NCBI RefSeq assembly: GCF_036662795.1
Contig: NZ_JBAFWZ010000012.1
Location: 1-64,000 of the forward strand
Length of the DNA: 64,000 nt
Reading direction: 5' to 3'
Source: Lysinibacillus_B sp036662795
GTDB lineage: Bacteria; Bacillota; Bacilli; Bacillales_A; Planococcaceae
Part shown: piece by piece, positions 16,118 to 23,951 of the stretch
How positions within the stretch are numbered: position 1 is the stretch's first letter
Layout: every line of letters begins with the position of its first letter
Notes under the pieces: generated by a model
What the model saw: the letters and a program-made list of their open reading frames with translations, nothing else
Databases searched by the model: none
What the model was told of the DNA's origin: nothing
Position numbers and translations under genes: made by a program

Positions 16118-16606
16118 TTAGCTACACCAAACGATAATTTTATATGGCGTTGTTTGAGCCGGAATACTTCTAGTAGTAGGTCCATACAGCACCATTAAAT
16201 TCCGGTTGGTAATAGGGTTAGTAAATGCTTGCCCGTTCGGTAGGACAATTTGTGTTTGTGGAGAAAGGTTTAATTTAAGCCCTCCGTCACTACTGATGAG
16301 TTGATTATTAAAAAAGTCTACTTTTACATTTAGCATAGGATTATTTTTAGTCATAATGAGTGCCCGGTACTGTGGTGGATAAATTAGAGGTACAGGTGCA
16401 TCACCGTCATAATACCCAGTTACCCTATCGCCAACTGTTAGCATAACTTGATCAAGTACATACGTAGTAGGGGAAATAACAAAGTTGACCATCTCACCGA
16501 CTCTATTTTGAACGGAAAATAATTTATAACAGCCGTTGTCTCCTTGCCCTGTATTAAAGTCACTTATCCCCGTGATCATGCCGCTAAACCATTTAAAATT
16601 CACCAT
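16118..16606 (-). CDS. conserved firmicute protein of unknown function
   Basis: A 162-residue soluble protein that matches, as I remember it, a family common in Bacillus and Clostridium without assigned function. Signature pieces are NFVISPTTYV, VGDRVTGYYD, APVPLIYPPQYRALIM, NQLISSDGGLKL and LYGPTTRSIPAQTTP. The two halves look like beta-barrel repeats (VNFVISPTTYV / LNLSPQTQIVLPNG). It starts at ATG 16606, where AAGGAGGG is 6 nt upstream; the ATG at 16612 would touch the site. There is no signal peptide. It lies next to a Pro-rich stalk protein, so a role at the cell or spore surface is possible but unproven. Confidence 0.7.
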   Translation of the reverse strand: MVNFKWFSGMITGISDFNTGQGDNGCYKLFSVQNRVGEMVNFVISPTTYVLDQVMLTVGDRVTGYYDGDAPVPLIYPPQYRALIMTKNNPMLNVKVDFFNNQLISSDGGLKLNLSPQTQIVLPNGQAFTNPITNRNLMVLYGPTTRSIPAQTTPYKIIVWCS

Positions 16607-16658
16607 ATTCATCCCTCCTTATATTTTTCTAATTAACACGTTTGTTAACCAATAAAAA

Positions 16659-16690
16659 GAGTGAGATTTTTAGTCGAACATCTCACTCTC
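16659..16690 (-). terminator. intrinsic terminator
   Basis: AGAGTGAGAT pairs with ATCTCACTCT; on the minus strand it is followed by TTTTTATT. It ends the Pro-rich gene. Confidence 0.8.
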
Positions 16691-16706
16691 TGTAGCAGGA
16701 ATTATA

Positions 16707-17183
16707 CTAGAAGCATTGGAAAGATAGAATATTATTTCTATGAATTGTGCTGTATGTCCAGCCAAAACGTCTCCAGCGGAATCCTATAACCATATTTCTA
16801 GAAACAAATGTCGGGAAGAACCAGAAGCTTTTTCCATTTCGAAGCCAAATATAGGTGTTACGGTAAATACAACGTCTTATGCCCTCTGAGCCACTTTGCC
16901 ACCCTGGCATTGCTGGAGAAAAGGAGGGTGGTGGTCCCATTGGCATTGGCTGACCGCCTCCACTTGGCGGAGGTGAACCCGGTCCTCCAAACGGCGGAGG
17001 GCCCATTGGAGGTGAACCTGGTCCTCCAAATGGTGGTGGACCCATCGGAGGCGAACCCGGTCCTCCAAATGGCGGAGGCCCCATTGGGAAACTGCCTGGT
17101 CCCTCAAAAAATGGAGGGAAGTTCTGTGCGAACTGCGCGGCCTCGTTACTTTCATCAAAATGATTAAAATGATCGTGATACAG
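16707..17183 (-). CDS. Pro/Gly-repeat protein with Cys-bracketed C-terminal domain, probable CTG start
   Basis: The stalk consists of three 13-residue repeats, MGPPPFGGPGSPP, followed by further PMPMGPPPSF and a domain of about 58 residues: RRCIYRNTYIWLRNG, SFWFFPTFVSRN, GFRWRRFGW, ILSFQCF. The frame is open upstream of the first Met (at 17084) through YHDHFNHFDESNEAAQF and PPFFEGPGSFP, which look coding. The only candidate start with a good site is CTG at 17183, with AGAAGG 8 nt upstream; TGA blocks the frame just above. This gives about 158 residues, close to the 160 of the XPGG protein. The function is unknown. Confidence 0.65.
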   Translation of the reverse strand: MYHDHFNHFDESNEAAQFAQNFPPFFEGPGSFPMGPPPFGGPGSPPMGPPPFGGPGSPPMGPPPFGGPGSPPPSGGGQPMPMGPPPSFSPAMPGWQSGSEGIRRCIYRNTYIWLRNGKSFWFFPTFVSRNMVIGFRWRRFGWTYSTIHRNNILSFQCF

Positions 17184-17340
17184 GATGCATACCTTCTTTC
17201 ATTAGTAGTCCGTACTAATTTATGTGAAAATCTATCCCTCGTCATAGGAATTAGCCTATGGAATTTTGACAAATACCCAATCGAACACAAACTATTTCCA
17301 AATGAATACAATAAAATAAAACAGTAGGGGGCGCATATCT

Positions 17341-17961
17341 ATGTTTCACATGCTGCCAGTAAGTATAACAACGCTTTTCATGAAGCAGGGACCGAAAAAA
17401 ACGGTTTTGTATCCTCAAGTATTCAGTTTGTCTAATATGCGATGGCAAATGGAAATAAATCACGCCATTGTCGAGCAAGCAAAGAGGCTGATGAAAGAGC
17501 AAATAGGGAATATGCCTACAGCAGTCGAAGAAATGCTTGGACTTTATGAAATTAAAAATAATCAACGGCAAGTGTTAAGCTTATCCCAATCGAATTATAC
17601 GTATCATTATCATGCTGCCCATGGAATGACGTACATTAAATCATTAACATTCGATATGCAACAAGAGCGGATTTGTACGCTACAGGATTTGTTTAAGCCA
17701 GATAGTGATTATATTGGAAAAATTTCAGCCATCATTCATGAGCAAATTAAGGATCGTGATATACAGCTTATTAGTCCTTTTACATTAATAAAACCCGATC
17801 AGGACTTTTATCTGGCTGATAAAACCATTGTTATTTACTTTCAGTTATATGAGATTACACCGTATGTGTACGGTTTCCCGATGTTCCCGATATCGGTCTA
17901 TGATTTGCAGGATATTATTGATGAAAGTGGTCCTCTTGGTCGGCTAGCGACTAATAATTAA
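17341..17961 (+). CDS. DUF3298 (RsiV/PdaC-like) domain protein
   Basis: A 206-residue protein with the DUF4163/DUF3298 tandem found in the extracytoplasmic parts of RsiV and PdaC. Matching pieces are QMEINHAIVEQAKRLM, HGMTYIKSLTFDMQ, TLQDLFKPDSDYIGKI and FYLADKTIVIYFQLYEITPYVYG. No clear signal peptide or membrane helix is seen at the N-terminus, which is unusual for this domain. TAGGGGG lies about 10 nt before the ATG. It is transcribed divergently from the Pro-rich stalk gene. A lysozyme- or wall-binding role would be by analogy only. Confidence 0.8.
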   Translation: MFHMLPVSITTLFMKQGPKKTVLYPQVFSLSNMRWQMEINHAIVEQAKRLMKEQIGNMPTAVEEMLGLYEIKNNQRQVLSLSQSNYTYHYHAAHGMTYIKSLTFDMQQERICTLQDLFKPDSDYIGKISAIIHEQIKDRDIQLISPFTLIKPDQDFYLADKTIVIYFQLYEITPYVYGFPMFPISVYDLQDIIDESGPLGRLATNN

Positions 17962-18082
17962 TGCCTATTCTGAAGTGACAACAAAATTTTATAAATCAGG
18001 ATTCCTTTTAAGTTAGATAGGGTACTCTACTTGTGAAGAGGTTGTTACTTTTAATTTCAAACAGAATAGGAGTGTGTGTGTA

Positions 18083-18505
18083 ATGGGGATTCATATGTAT
18101 CTAGTATTTAACGGAAATTGTAAAGAGGCAATAGAGTTTTATGCAGAAGCCTTTGGAGCTGATAAGCCACAAATTATGACTTTTGGAGAAATACCACAAA
18201 GTTCAGAGTATGTGCTGCCAGAGGAAGCAAAAGACTTAGTGATGCATGCACGTATGAATATTTTAGGGGGCGATGTGCTGTTCTCTGATAACTTCCCGGG
18301 CGCACCTTTTACTGTTGGTAATAACTTGGCACTTGCTGTTGTTACAGGTGACGAAGGGCGTATACGAAAGTCCTTCGATGCACTAAAAGAAGGTGGAACT
18401 GTTAGGATGGAGCTGCAGGAAACGTTTTGGAGTAAATGCTACGGCAGTTTAACGGATAAGTTCGGTGTAGAATGGCAATTTAATTATGAAGCAACCCAAT
18501 CATAA
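18083..18505 (+). CDS. VOC-family (PhnB/YjdN-like) protein
   Basis: A 140-residue protein of the vicinal oxygen chelate fold, PhnB subgroup: YLVFNGNCKEAIEFYAEAFGA at the N-terminus, LVMHARMNILGGDVLFSDNFPG in the middle and WSKCYGSLTDKFGVEWQFNY at the end. This subgroup is annotated as glyoxalase/bleomycin-like and the reaction is rarely known. The ATG at 18083 has AGGAG 10 nt upstream. It is a single gene. Confidence 0.88.
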   Translation: MGIHMYLVFNGNCKEAIEFYAEAFGADKPQIMTFGEIPQSSEYVLPEEAKDLVMHARMNILGGDVLFSDNFPGAPFTVGNNLALAVVTGDEGRIRKSFDALKEGGTVRMELQETFWSKCYGSLTDKFGVEWQFNYEATQS

Positions 18506-18644
18506 GTAATATTAGCTATAAGATTCACCCTGCGAAATATAAATATAATAGGGGCATCTTGCAAAGGCCTATCGAAGTAAGGAAAAATAAATTAGTCTCT
18601 TAAAAAAAGGAAAACCATTGCCTTGATTCGAAAATAATGAAGAG

Positions 18645-18992
18645 GCTGGGACATAAGTAAAGATTTTATAGAAATCAAGGAACACCTATATTAAGAATTT
18701 GCTACTTCATAAATTGATTGTAGAGAAGGGGCGAGAGTAGCTGTCGGCTGCGCCTTTCGCTACAGAGCAATATTTTGTGCGACGTAAGCGTAGCGGCAGG
18801 AGCAGAGCTTCCTGGGGGAACAGCAATGTTTATTGCGACGAAAGCATAGCGACAGTCGCACGACGCCTGAGACTACAGGCTCAGGCCGTGCCCCCGGAAA
18901 GCGTCCCCGGAACGGAAATCAAATTTCTCCATACTAAGAAAACACCATTTTTCTCATTGAGAAAAATGGTGTTTTCGGGTTTTGTCCCAGCC
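18645..18992 (+). repeat. interspersed repeat element bounded by short inverted repeats
   Basis: A non-coding block of about 350 bp, much richer in GC than its surroundings, starts with GGCTGGGACATAA (from 18645) and ends with TTTTGTCCCAGCC (to 18992). Inside are GCGAGAGTAGCTG, AGCGGCAG, GCGACGAAAGCATAGCGACAG, GCCTGAGACTACAGGCTCAGG and GGAAAGCGTCCCCGGAACGG. A hairpin at 18939-18975 (AAAACACCATTTTTCTCA stem) lies near the right end. Such blocks recur in Bacillaceae/Planococcaceae genomes as I recall. A 73-codon frame inside is not a gene. Confidence 0.7.
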
Positions 18993-19002
18993 GCTTAAAA
19001 AA

Positions 19003-20193
19003 TTATTTTGTGTAGTTGTCAAAGTAGCCTTGGATATAAATCATCGGCGTCCCTTTATCACCAGATCCAGAAGTTAAATCTGAAAGTGATCCGATTAAGT
19101 CTGTTAATTTACGAGGTGTCGTCCCTTGAGCTTCCATTGCCCCAACAAGGTCTTCCTCTTTATTTTTAATGTAGTCAGAAATTGCTGATTTTAGCTCGTC
19201 TCCACGTAGGTCAGCAAAGTTATTGTCAGCTAAATACTTTAATTTCACTTCATTAGGTGTACCATCAAGACCAGCAGTATATGCAGGAGATACAACAGGA
19301 TCTGCTAGCTCCCAAATTTTCCCTACAGGATCTTTAAATGCACCATCACCGTAGACCATTACTTCTACTGTTTTCCCTGTTGCCTCTTTAATTTTTTCTT
19401 GAATGTTATCGACGATTGGCTGGCATGTGTGAGGGAATAGCTTTACACTTTCCTCTGTTGCTTTATTTGAACCAAGTAAACCATAAGCTTCGTTATAGCC
19501 AGAGCCGTTAATCGAAGAGGATAAAATGTTGTCTAAGCTGTACACTTTTTCCGCTCCGTTATTTTCTAAAATACGTTTTGTACGGAAACGTGAATGAATA
19601 TCACAAGCTAAAACACTCTTTGTATAGTCTAAAATTGTTTTTGGGTTGTTAGAGAAGATAACTTCACATGCAGCCCCTTCAGCTTCAATTAATTCTTTAT
19701 AATATTCGATATAATCTACACCTGTAAATGTATGTTTTTTATAGCCAAAATGCGCACGGAATTCAGCCTCTGATAACGTATCTGTCCATGGGTTAACGCC
19801 TTTTACGTCAAGTTCATCAATATCTACTAAGTGATTACCCACTTCATCAGACGGGTAGCTTAGCATTAACACTACTTTTTTAACGCCTTTTGCAATCCCA
19901 CGTAAGCAGTTTGCAAAACGATTTCGAGAAAGAATTGGGAAAATAACACCAACTGTATCATCGCCAAATTTTGCAGCTACATCTTGGGCGATATGATCAA
20001 TTGTTGCATAGTTACCTTGTGCACGCGCCACAACAGATTCTGTAATTGTTACGATGTCACGATCTTCAATAGTATAACCTTCTATTTTTGCAGCATTTAA
20101 TACTGTATCAACAACGATTTGTTCGATGTTGTCACCTTCATTAATGATCGGCCCACGAAGTCCTCTTACTACTGTACCTACTACACGTTCCAA
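19003..20193 (-). CDS. CofE-like coenzyme F420-0:L-glutamate ligase family protein
   Basis: A 396-residue protein with the N-terminal features of the F420 ligase family (PF01996): VVRGLRGPIINEGDNIEQIVVD, DIVTITESVVARAQGNYATIDHIAQD and SRNRFANCLRGIA. CofE proper is about 250 residues; this long form is the one seen in Firmicutes that are not known to make F420. The start is TTG at 20193 with AGGAG upstream. It is divergent from a LysR regulator at 20317, which probably controls it. The real substrate is unknown; ATP/GTP-dependent glutamylation of another acceptor is a reasonable hypothesis. Confidence 0.78.
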   Translation of the reverse strand: MERVVGTVVRGLRGPIINEGDNIEQIVVDTVLNAAKIEGYTIEDRDIVTITESVVARAQGNYATIDHIAQDVAAKFGDDTVGVIFPILSRNRFANCLRGIAKGVKKVVLMLSYPSDEVGNHLVDIDELDVKGVNPWTDTLSEAEFRAHFGYKKHTFTGVDYIEYYKELIEAEGAACEVIFSNNPKTILDYTKSVLACDIHSRFRTKRILENNGAEKVYSLDNILSSSINGSGYNEAYGLLGSNKATEESVKLFPHTCQPIVDNIQEKIKEATGKTVEVMVYGDGAFKDPVGKIWELADPVVSPAYTAGLDGTPNEVKLKYLADNNFADLRGDELKSAISDYIKNKEEDLVGAMEAQGTTPRKLTDLIGSLSDLTSGSGDKGTPMIYIQGYFDNYTK

Positions 20194-20316
20194 AATAATC
20201 GCTCCTCTAATCTATATCAATTAATTAATTATGAATAAACACAAGTTGTAATATACCTTTGTTACATGGTATAAGTAAAGTTAATATTTTTAATAGCATA
20301 TATAAGGAGAGCTTAT

Positions 20317-21201
20317 ATGATAGGTAAATTAGATTTATACCGTATTTTCAATATCGTTTGTCAAAATAATAGCTTTTCTGATGCGGCAAAAGCACTATAT
20401 ATGACACAACCTGCAATTAGTCAGGCGATTATGCAGCTTGAAAAAGAGCTCGGTACTCATTTGTTTTATCGTACGCCAAAGGGAGTGACTCTGACAAATG
20501 AAGGGAAACTATTACATGATTACGTAAAGTCTGCTCTTGGAATCTTAGAGGTCGGGGAAGAAAAAATTCTAGAATTTCAAAATTTAACGACAGGGGAGCT
20601 ACGTATTGGCGTTGGAGATACAATATCACGCTATTTCTTACTGCCATATTTAGAAGCTTTTTATACAAAATATCCAAGCATAAAACTAAAGGTGTTAAAT
20701 GGAACAACAAGTCAAATTGTAGCTTTTATAAAAGCTGGTGAGGCGGATGTGGGCATATGTAATTTACCTGTGCACGATGAGCAGCTACACGTCTTGCCCT
20801 GTAAGGATGTACAGGATATTTTTGTGTGCGGAGAAAAATATGCTAATATGACACGTCATCCGATAAGTCTAGAATTTTTGATGAAAATGCCCCTCATTTT
20901 TTTAGAAAAAAACGCAAATTCGCGAAATTATGTAGAAAGCTATTTAACAGAAAGGGGCTATCCGATCTCGCCAGAATTTGAGCTCGGTTCACATGACTTG
21001 CTCCTCGAATTTGCAAAAATTAATTTAGGAATTGCTTGTGTGACAAAGGAGTTTTCAACGGATTATTTACAAAAAGGCATTGTACATGAAATTCAGCTAG
21101 AGGAACCGATTCCGAAAAGGAGTATTGGTATTTGTTATTTGCAATCCGTGCCACTTTCGAGAGCTACGAAGAAATTTGTTGAACTAATGGACCATAGCTA
21201 A
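20317..21201 (+). CDS. LysR-family transcriptional regulator
   Basis: A 294-residue LysR-type regulator with an N-terminal winged helix (YRIFNIVCQNNSFSDAAKALYMTQPAISQAI) and a substrate-binding domain beginning near residue 90 (LRIGVGDTISRYFLLPYLEAF), ending in the usual effector fold. The length is normal. AAGGAGAG precedes the ATG. The divergent arrangement with the CofE-like gene over 123 bp is the classic LysR target layout. The inducer is unknown. Confidence 0.92.
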   Translation: MIGKLDLYRIFNIVCQNNSFSDAAKALYMTQPAISQAIMQLEKELGTHLFYRTPKGVTLTNEGKLLHDYVKSALGILEVGEEKILEFQNLTTGELRIGVGDTISRYFLLPYLEAFYTKYPSIKLKVLNGTTSQIVAFIKAGEADVGICNLPVHDEQLHVLPCKDVQDIFVCGEKYANMTRHPISLEFLMKMPLIFLEKNANSRNYVESYLTERGYPISPEFELGSHDLLLEFAKINLGIACVTKEFSTDYLQKGIVHEIQLEEPIPKRSIGICYLQSVPLSRATKKFVELMDHS

Positions 21202-21326
21202 CGGTTCATATTGTGAAACGCTCTACCTTTAATTTGTTAATATTTTCTCGGTTGTGAATAAAAATTGTAAATTAGGTACTGTTTTGCTAAAGTTGAATTA
21301 TCATTCATTTTTAAGGGGTGCTATTA

Positions 21327-21773
21327 ATGGCGAGCAGTGTTCATACAGAAATTGTTAGAGTAAATGAAGAGGTATTATGGGGTTTTATTGAAAATAAAGA
21401 GGCTTGGGCTACGTTAATTCCAGGTTATTTACACCATGAGATAAAAACTGCAGAAGAAATGATCTGGGTGTTTAAAGGGGATTTCGGTATTATTGAAAAA
21501 GCTGTAAAACTACAGTTGAACGTCAAGGAAACATTCGAAAACCAAAAGATCAGCTTTAATTTAGAAGGGCTATCTGACAATATTAACGGAAGTGGCTATT
21601 TTGAAATGGTAAAAGATGGGGATTACCAATATAAGCTTAACGGTGAGCTCACGATGAAAGCTGGTGGTTTTTTGGCTTCCATGATTAATCCGGTGCTAGA
21701 AAAATTTGTTCCTCAAACAGTTGAGGCGCTAGTAAAATCAATGTCGCAGCGGGTAGAGAGTGCAGTGGTATAA
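21327..21773 (+). CDS. CoxG-like SRPBCC-family protein
   Basis: A 148-residue single-domain protein of the START/SRPBCC fold, CoxG type: VNEEVLWGFIENKEAWATLIPGY, then KISFNLEGLSDNINGSGYFEM, and a C-terminal helix with EKFVPQTVEALVKSM. The PGY segment corresponds to the CIPG-like motif of CoxG. The ATG at 21327 follows AAGGGG; an upstream in-frame GTG is too close to the site. CoxG proteins bind lipids or hydrophobic ligands, and no CO dehydrogenase genes are nearby. Confidence 0.8.
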   Translation: MASSVHTEIVRVNEEVLWGFIENKEAWATLIPGYLHHEIKTAEEMIWVFKGDFGIIEKAVKLQLNVKETFENQKISFNLEGLSDNINGSGYFEMVKDGDYQYKLNGELTMKAGGFLASMINPVLEKFVPQTVEALVKSMSQRVESAVV

Positions 21774-21786
21774 TTAAAGTTTAGGA

Positions 21787-21817
21787 GGCAATCTGAATTA
21801 TTCGGATTGTCTTTTTT
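21787..21817 (+). terminator. intrinsic terminator
   Basis: The 11-bp stem GGCAATCTGAA/TTCGGATTGTC is followed by TTTTTTA. Confidence 0.85.
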
Positions 21818-21919
21818 ATGGTATAAAGTAGTTTATCAATATTTCAACGAATTCTATCATATTGTCTTAAGTAAGATGGTTATCGAAAGCTTCGGATTGA
21901 TTAAGAAAAGAGGAAAAGT

Positions 21920-22522
21920 ATGAATGAAAAGCAATTTGAGCGGCTATTAAATATTCAAACAGCAGGATTTCAGTTTGGATATCCGAAATCCACACATTAT
22001 CATCGCTATGAACCGACGCCATATGAGGCGCTGGAGCAGCTTTTTGAGCAGTATGAATTACCAACACAAGCAAAAATAATTGATTTTGGGAGTGGTAAAG
22101 GAAGGGTCCCTATTTATATTCATCATAAATTTGAGATTCCTACAGTCGGTATTGAAATGGATCCGAAGTTTTTTCTTGAGGCGGAGAACAATCGTACGTT
22201 GTATTTACAGGGGGCTAGGAAACGTTCGATTCCCATTACCTTTTTAAATATGCTTGCTGAAAAGTATGAGGTACAAAAAGAGGATAATGTATTTTTCTTT
22301 TTTAATCCGTTTTCCGTACAAATTTTTCAAAGAGTGCTTAACAATATTTATTTGTCATATGAGCAGCATCCGAGGGAAATACATTTACTCTTTTATTATC
22401 CCTCACCAGAATATATGTCGTATTTACTAAATGAAACAGCCTTTGATTTATTGAAGGAGGTAAGGCTAGCTGGCCATCAAAATTTATACGAACGAATCTG
22501 TGTGTTTACTTTAAAATACTAA
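21920..22522 (+). CDS. class I SAM-dependent methyltransferase
   Basis: A 200-residue protein with a Rossmann methyltransferase core: motif I IIDFGSGKGRVPIYI (about 55-70), motif II VGIEMDPKFFLEA, and FFFFNPFSVQIF where motif IV is expected. An N-terminal segment of about 50 residues (QFGYPKSTHYHRYEPTPYEALEQLF) may form a substrate lid. The target is not identifiable. It is a single gene between two transcription units. Confidence 0.82.
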   Translation: MNEKQFERLLNIQTAGFQFGYPKSTHYHRYEPTPYEALEQLFEQYELPTQAKIIDFGSGKGRVPIYIHHKFEIPTVGIEMDPKFFLEAENNRTLYLQGARKRSIPITFLNMLAEKYEVQKEDNVFFFFNPFSVQIFQRVLNNIYLSYEQHPREIHLLFYYPSPEYMSYLLNETAFDLLKEVRLAGHQNLYERICVFTLKY

Positions 22523-22576
22523 ACGGATTGCTTTATTGCCAAATAAAATTATAAATTTAGAATATTTAAATATTTG

Positions 22577-22605
22577 TTGTTAAATAGAATTATATTTTGT
22601 ATAAT
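22577..22605 (+). promoter_or_regulatory. sigma-A promoter of the branched-chain amino-acid ABC operon
   Basis: TTGTTA at 22577-22582, a 17-bp spacer and a perfect TATAAT at 22600-22605, about 45 bp before the binding-protein start. Confidence 0.75.
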
Positions 22606-22651
22606 TATCAGAAATATCTAATATTTTAAAAAGTTGAATTTGGGGGATGGT

Positions 22652-23848
22652 ATGTTTATGAAGCATGCAAAAATGAAAAAGTTTGGTTCAATCTTTTTAG
22701 CTTCCGCATTAATAACAGGGGTGTTAGCAGGATGTGGTTCAGATGACAAAGGAAGCTCTTCAGATGGCGGGGGCGAAATTAAAATCGGGGGGAACCTTGA
22801 ACTATCTGGACAAGTAGCAACGTATGGTTCATCTATTAATGATGGAGCGAAGTTAGCAATTAAAGAGATTAACGATGCAGGCGGTATTGACGGAAAGAAA
22901 ATTAATTATGTTGCTGTTGATAATAAATCAGATAGTGGTGAGGCAACATCAGTCGCTTTACGTCTAGCTGAACAAGAAAAGGTAGTTGCGATGTTAGCTC
23001 CAGCGACTTCTGGTAATACAAATGCAACGGTACAAATTGCGAACCAACAGAAGGTGCCGATCGTAACAGGTTCAGGTACAGCTGAAAACATTACAGTGGA
23101 TAAGGACGGGAAGGTTAATGATTATGCATTCCGTACATGCTTCATCGATCCATTCCAAGGAATTGTTGCGGCCAACTTTGCTACGGAAACACTGAAAGCA
23201 AAAAATGTAGCCATCTATGCGGATAGTTCATCTGACTATGCAAAAGGGTTAGCGGCAGCATTTAAAGAGCAAATCGAAAAAAATGGTGGCAAGGTAGTCA
23301 TTGAAGAGGCGTATGTAGCTAAAGACGTTGATTTCAATTCTACATTAACGAATATTAAGGGAGAAAATCCCGACTTTGTATTTATTCCAGGATACTATGA
23401 GGAAGTTGGCTTAATTGTTAAGCAAGCGCGAGAAATCGGTATAGATGTTCCTTTAATGGGAGCTGATGGCTGGGATTCACCAAAATTAGTAACATTAGCT
23501 GGAGCAGATGCATTAAACAATACATTTATTACAAATCACTACTCGTCAGCTGATCCAGACCAAAAAATTCAAGATTTCGTAGGCTCATTTGAGAAGGAAT
23601 ATGGCGAAGCACCAAACGCATTCCATGCATTAGGGTATGACTCTATTTACTTCTTAAAAGATGCTATTGAGCGTGTAGATGGTGATATTACGGGTGAAGC
23701 AATTCAAAAAGCTTTAGCAGCAACAAAAGATTTAAGCTTAGTTACAGGTACATTCACAGTTGATAAAAATCATAATCCAGTAAAATCTGCAACAGTTTTA
23801 GAATTTGTAGATGGCAAACAAGAGTTCAACTCTAAAGTAAATCCTTAA
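22652..23848 (+). CDS. livJ: branched-chain amino-acid ABC transporter, substrate-binding lipoprotein
   Basis: About 398 residues, a Leu/Ile/Val-binding protein of the Periplas_BP_6 type. A lipoprotein signal ends with the lipobox VLAGC (Cys near residue 28), so it is anchored to the outer face of the membrane. Next come EIKIGGNLELSGQVATYGSSINDGA and GKKINYVAVDNKSDSGEA, typical of LivJ. The start is placed at ATG 22652, 5 nt after GGGGG; 22658 is also possible. It heads the livHMGF genes, with a terminator in between that should raise binding protein over the membrane parts. Confidence 0.92.
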   Translation: MFMKHAKMKKFGSIFLASALITGVLAGCGSDDKGSSSDGGGEIKIGGNLELSGQVATYGSSINDGAKLAIKEINDAGGIDGKKINYVAVDNKSDSGEATSVALRLAEQEKVVAMLAPATSGNTNATVQIANQQKVPIVTGSGTAENITVDKDGKVNDYAFRTCFIDPFQGIVAANFATETLKAKNVAIYADSSSDYAKGLAAAFKEQIEKNGGKVVIEEAYVAKDVDFNSTLTNIKGENPDFVFIPGYYEEVGLIVKQAREIGIDVPLMGADGWDSPKLVTLAGADALNNTFITNHYSSADPDQKIQDFVGSFEKEYGEAPNAFHALGYDSIYFLKDAIERVDGDITGEAIQKALAATKDLSLVTGTFTVDKNHNPVKSATVLEFVDGKQEFNSKVNP

Positions 23849-23858
23849 TCGATGAATG

Positions 23859-23890
23859 AAAAGGAGGGGTGAATCATGCCCTCCTTTTTC
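23859..23890 (+). terminator. terminator/attenuator between livJ and livH
   Basis: AAAAGGAGGG pairs with CCCTCCTTTT and is followed by T. Partial read-through would set the ratio of binding protein to permease. Confidence 0.8.
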
Positions 23891-23951
23891 CCGTTTTTAG
23901 GAATACTTTTTTACACTAGTTAAAAGAAGTAAAATAGGGGAGTGAATTTTT

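Noticed and set aside
16877..17311. 144-codon minus-strand frame over the Pro-rich gene
   Set aside because: It is a shifted frame of the repeats (His/Leu/Arg-rich). The GPPPFGG frame has regular protein repeats and a plausible C-terminal domain.
18777..18998. 73-codon plus-strand frame
   Set aside because: It lies wholly inside the GC-rich repeat element and ends in its inverted repeat; composition explains the frame.
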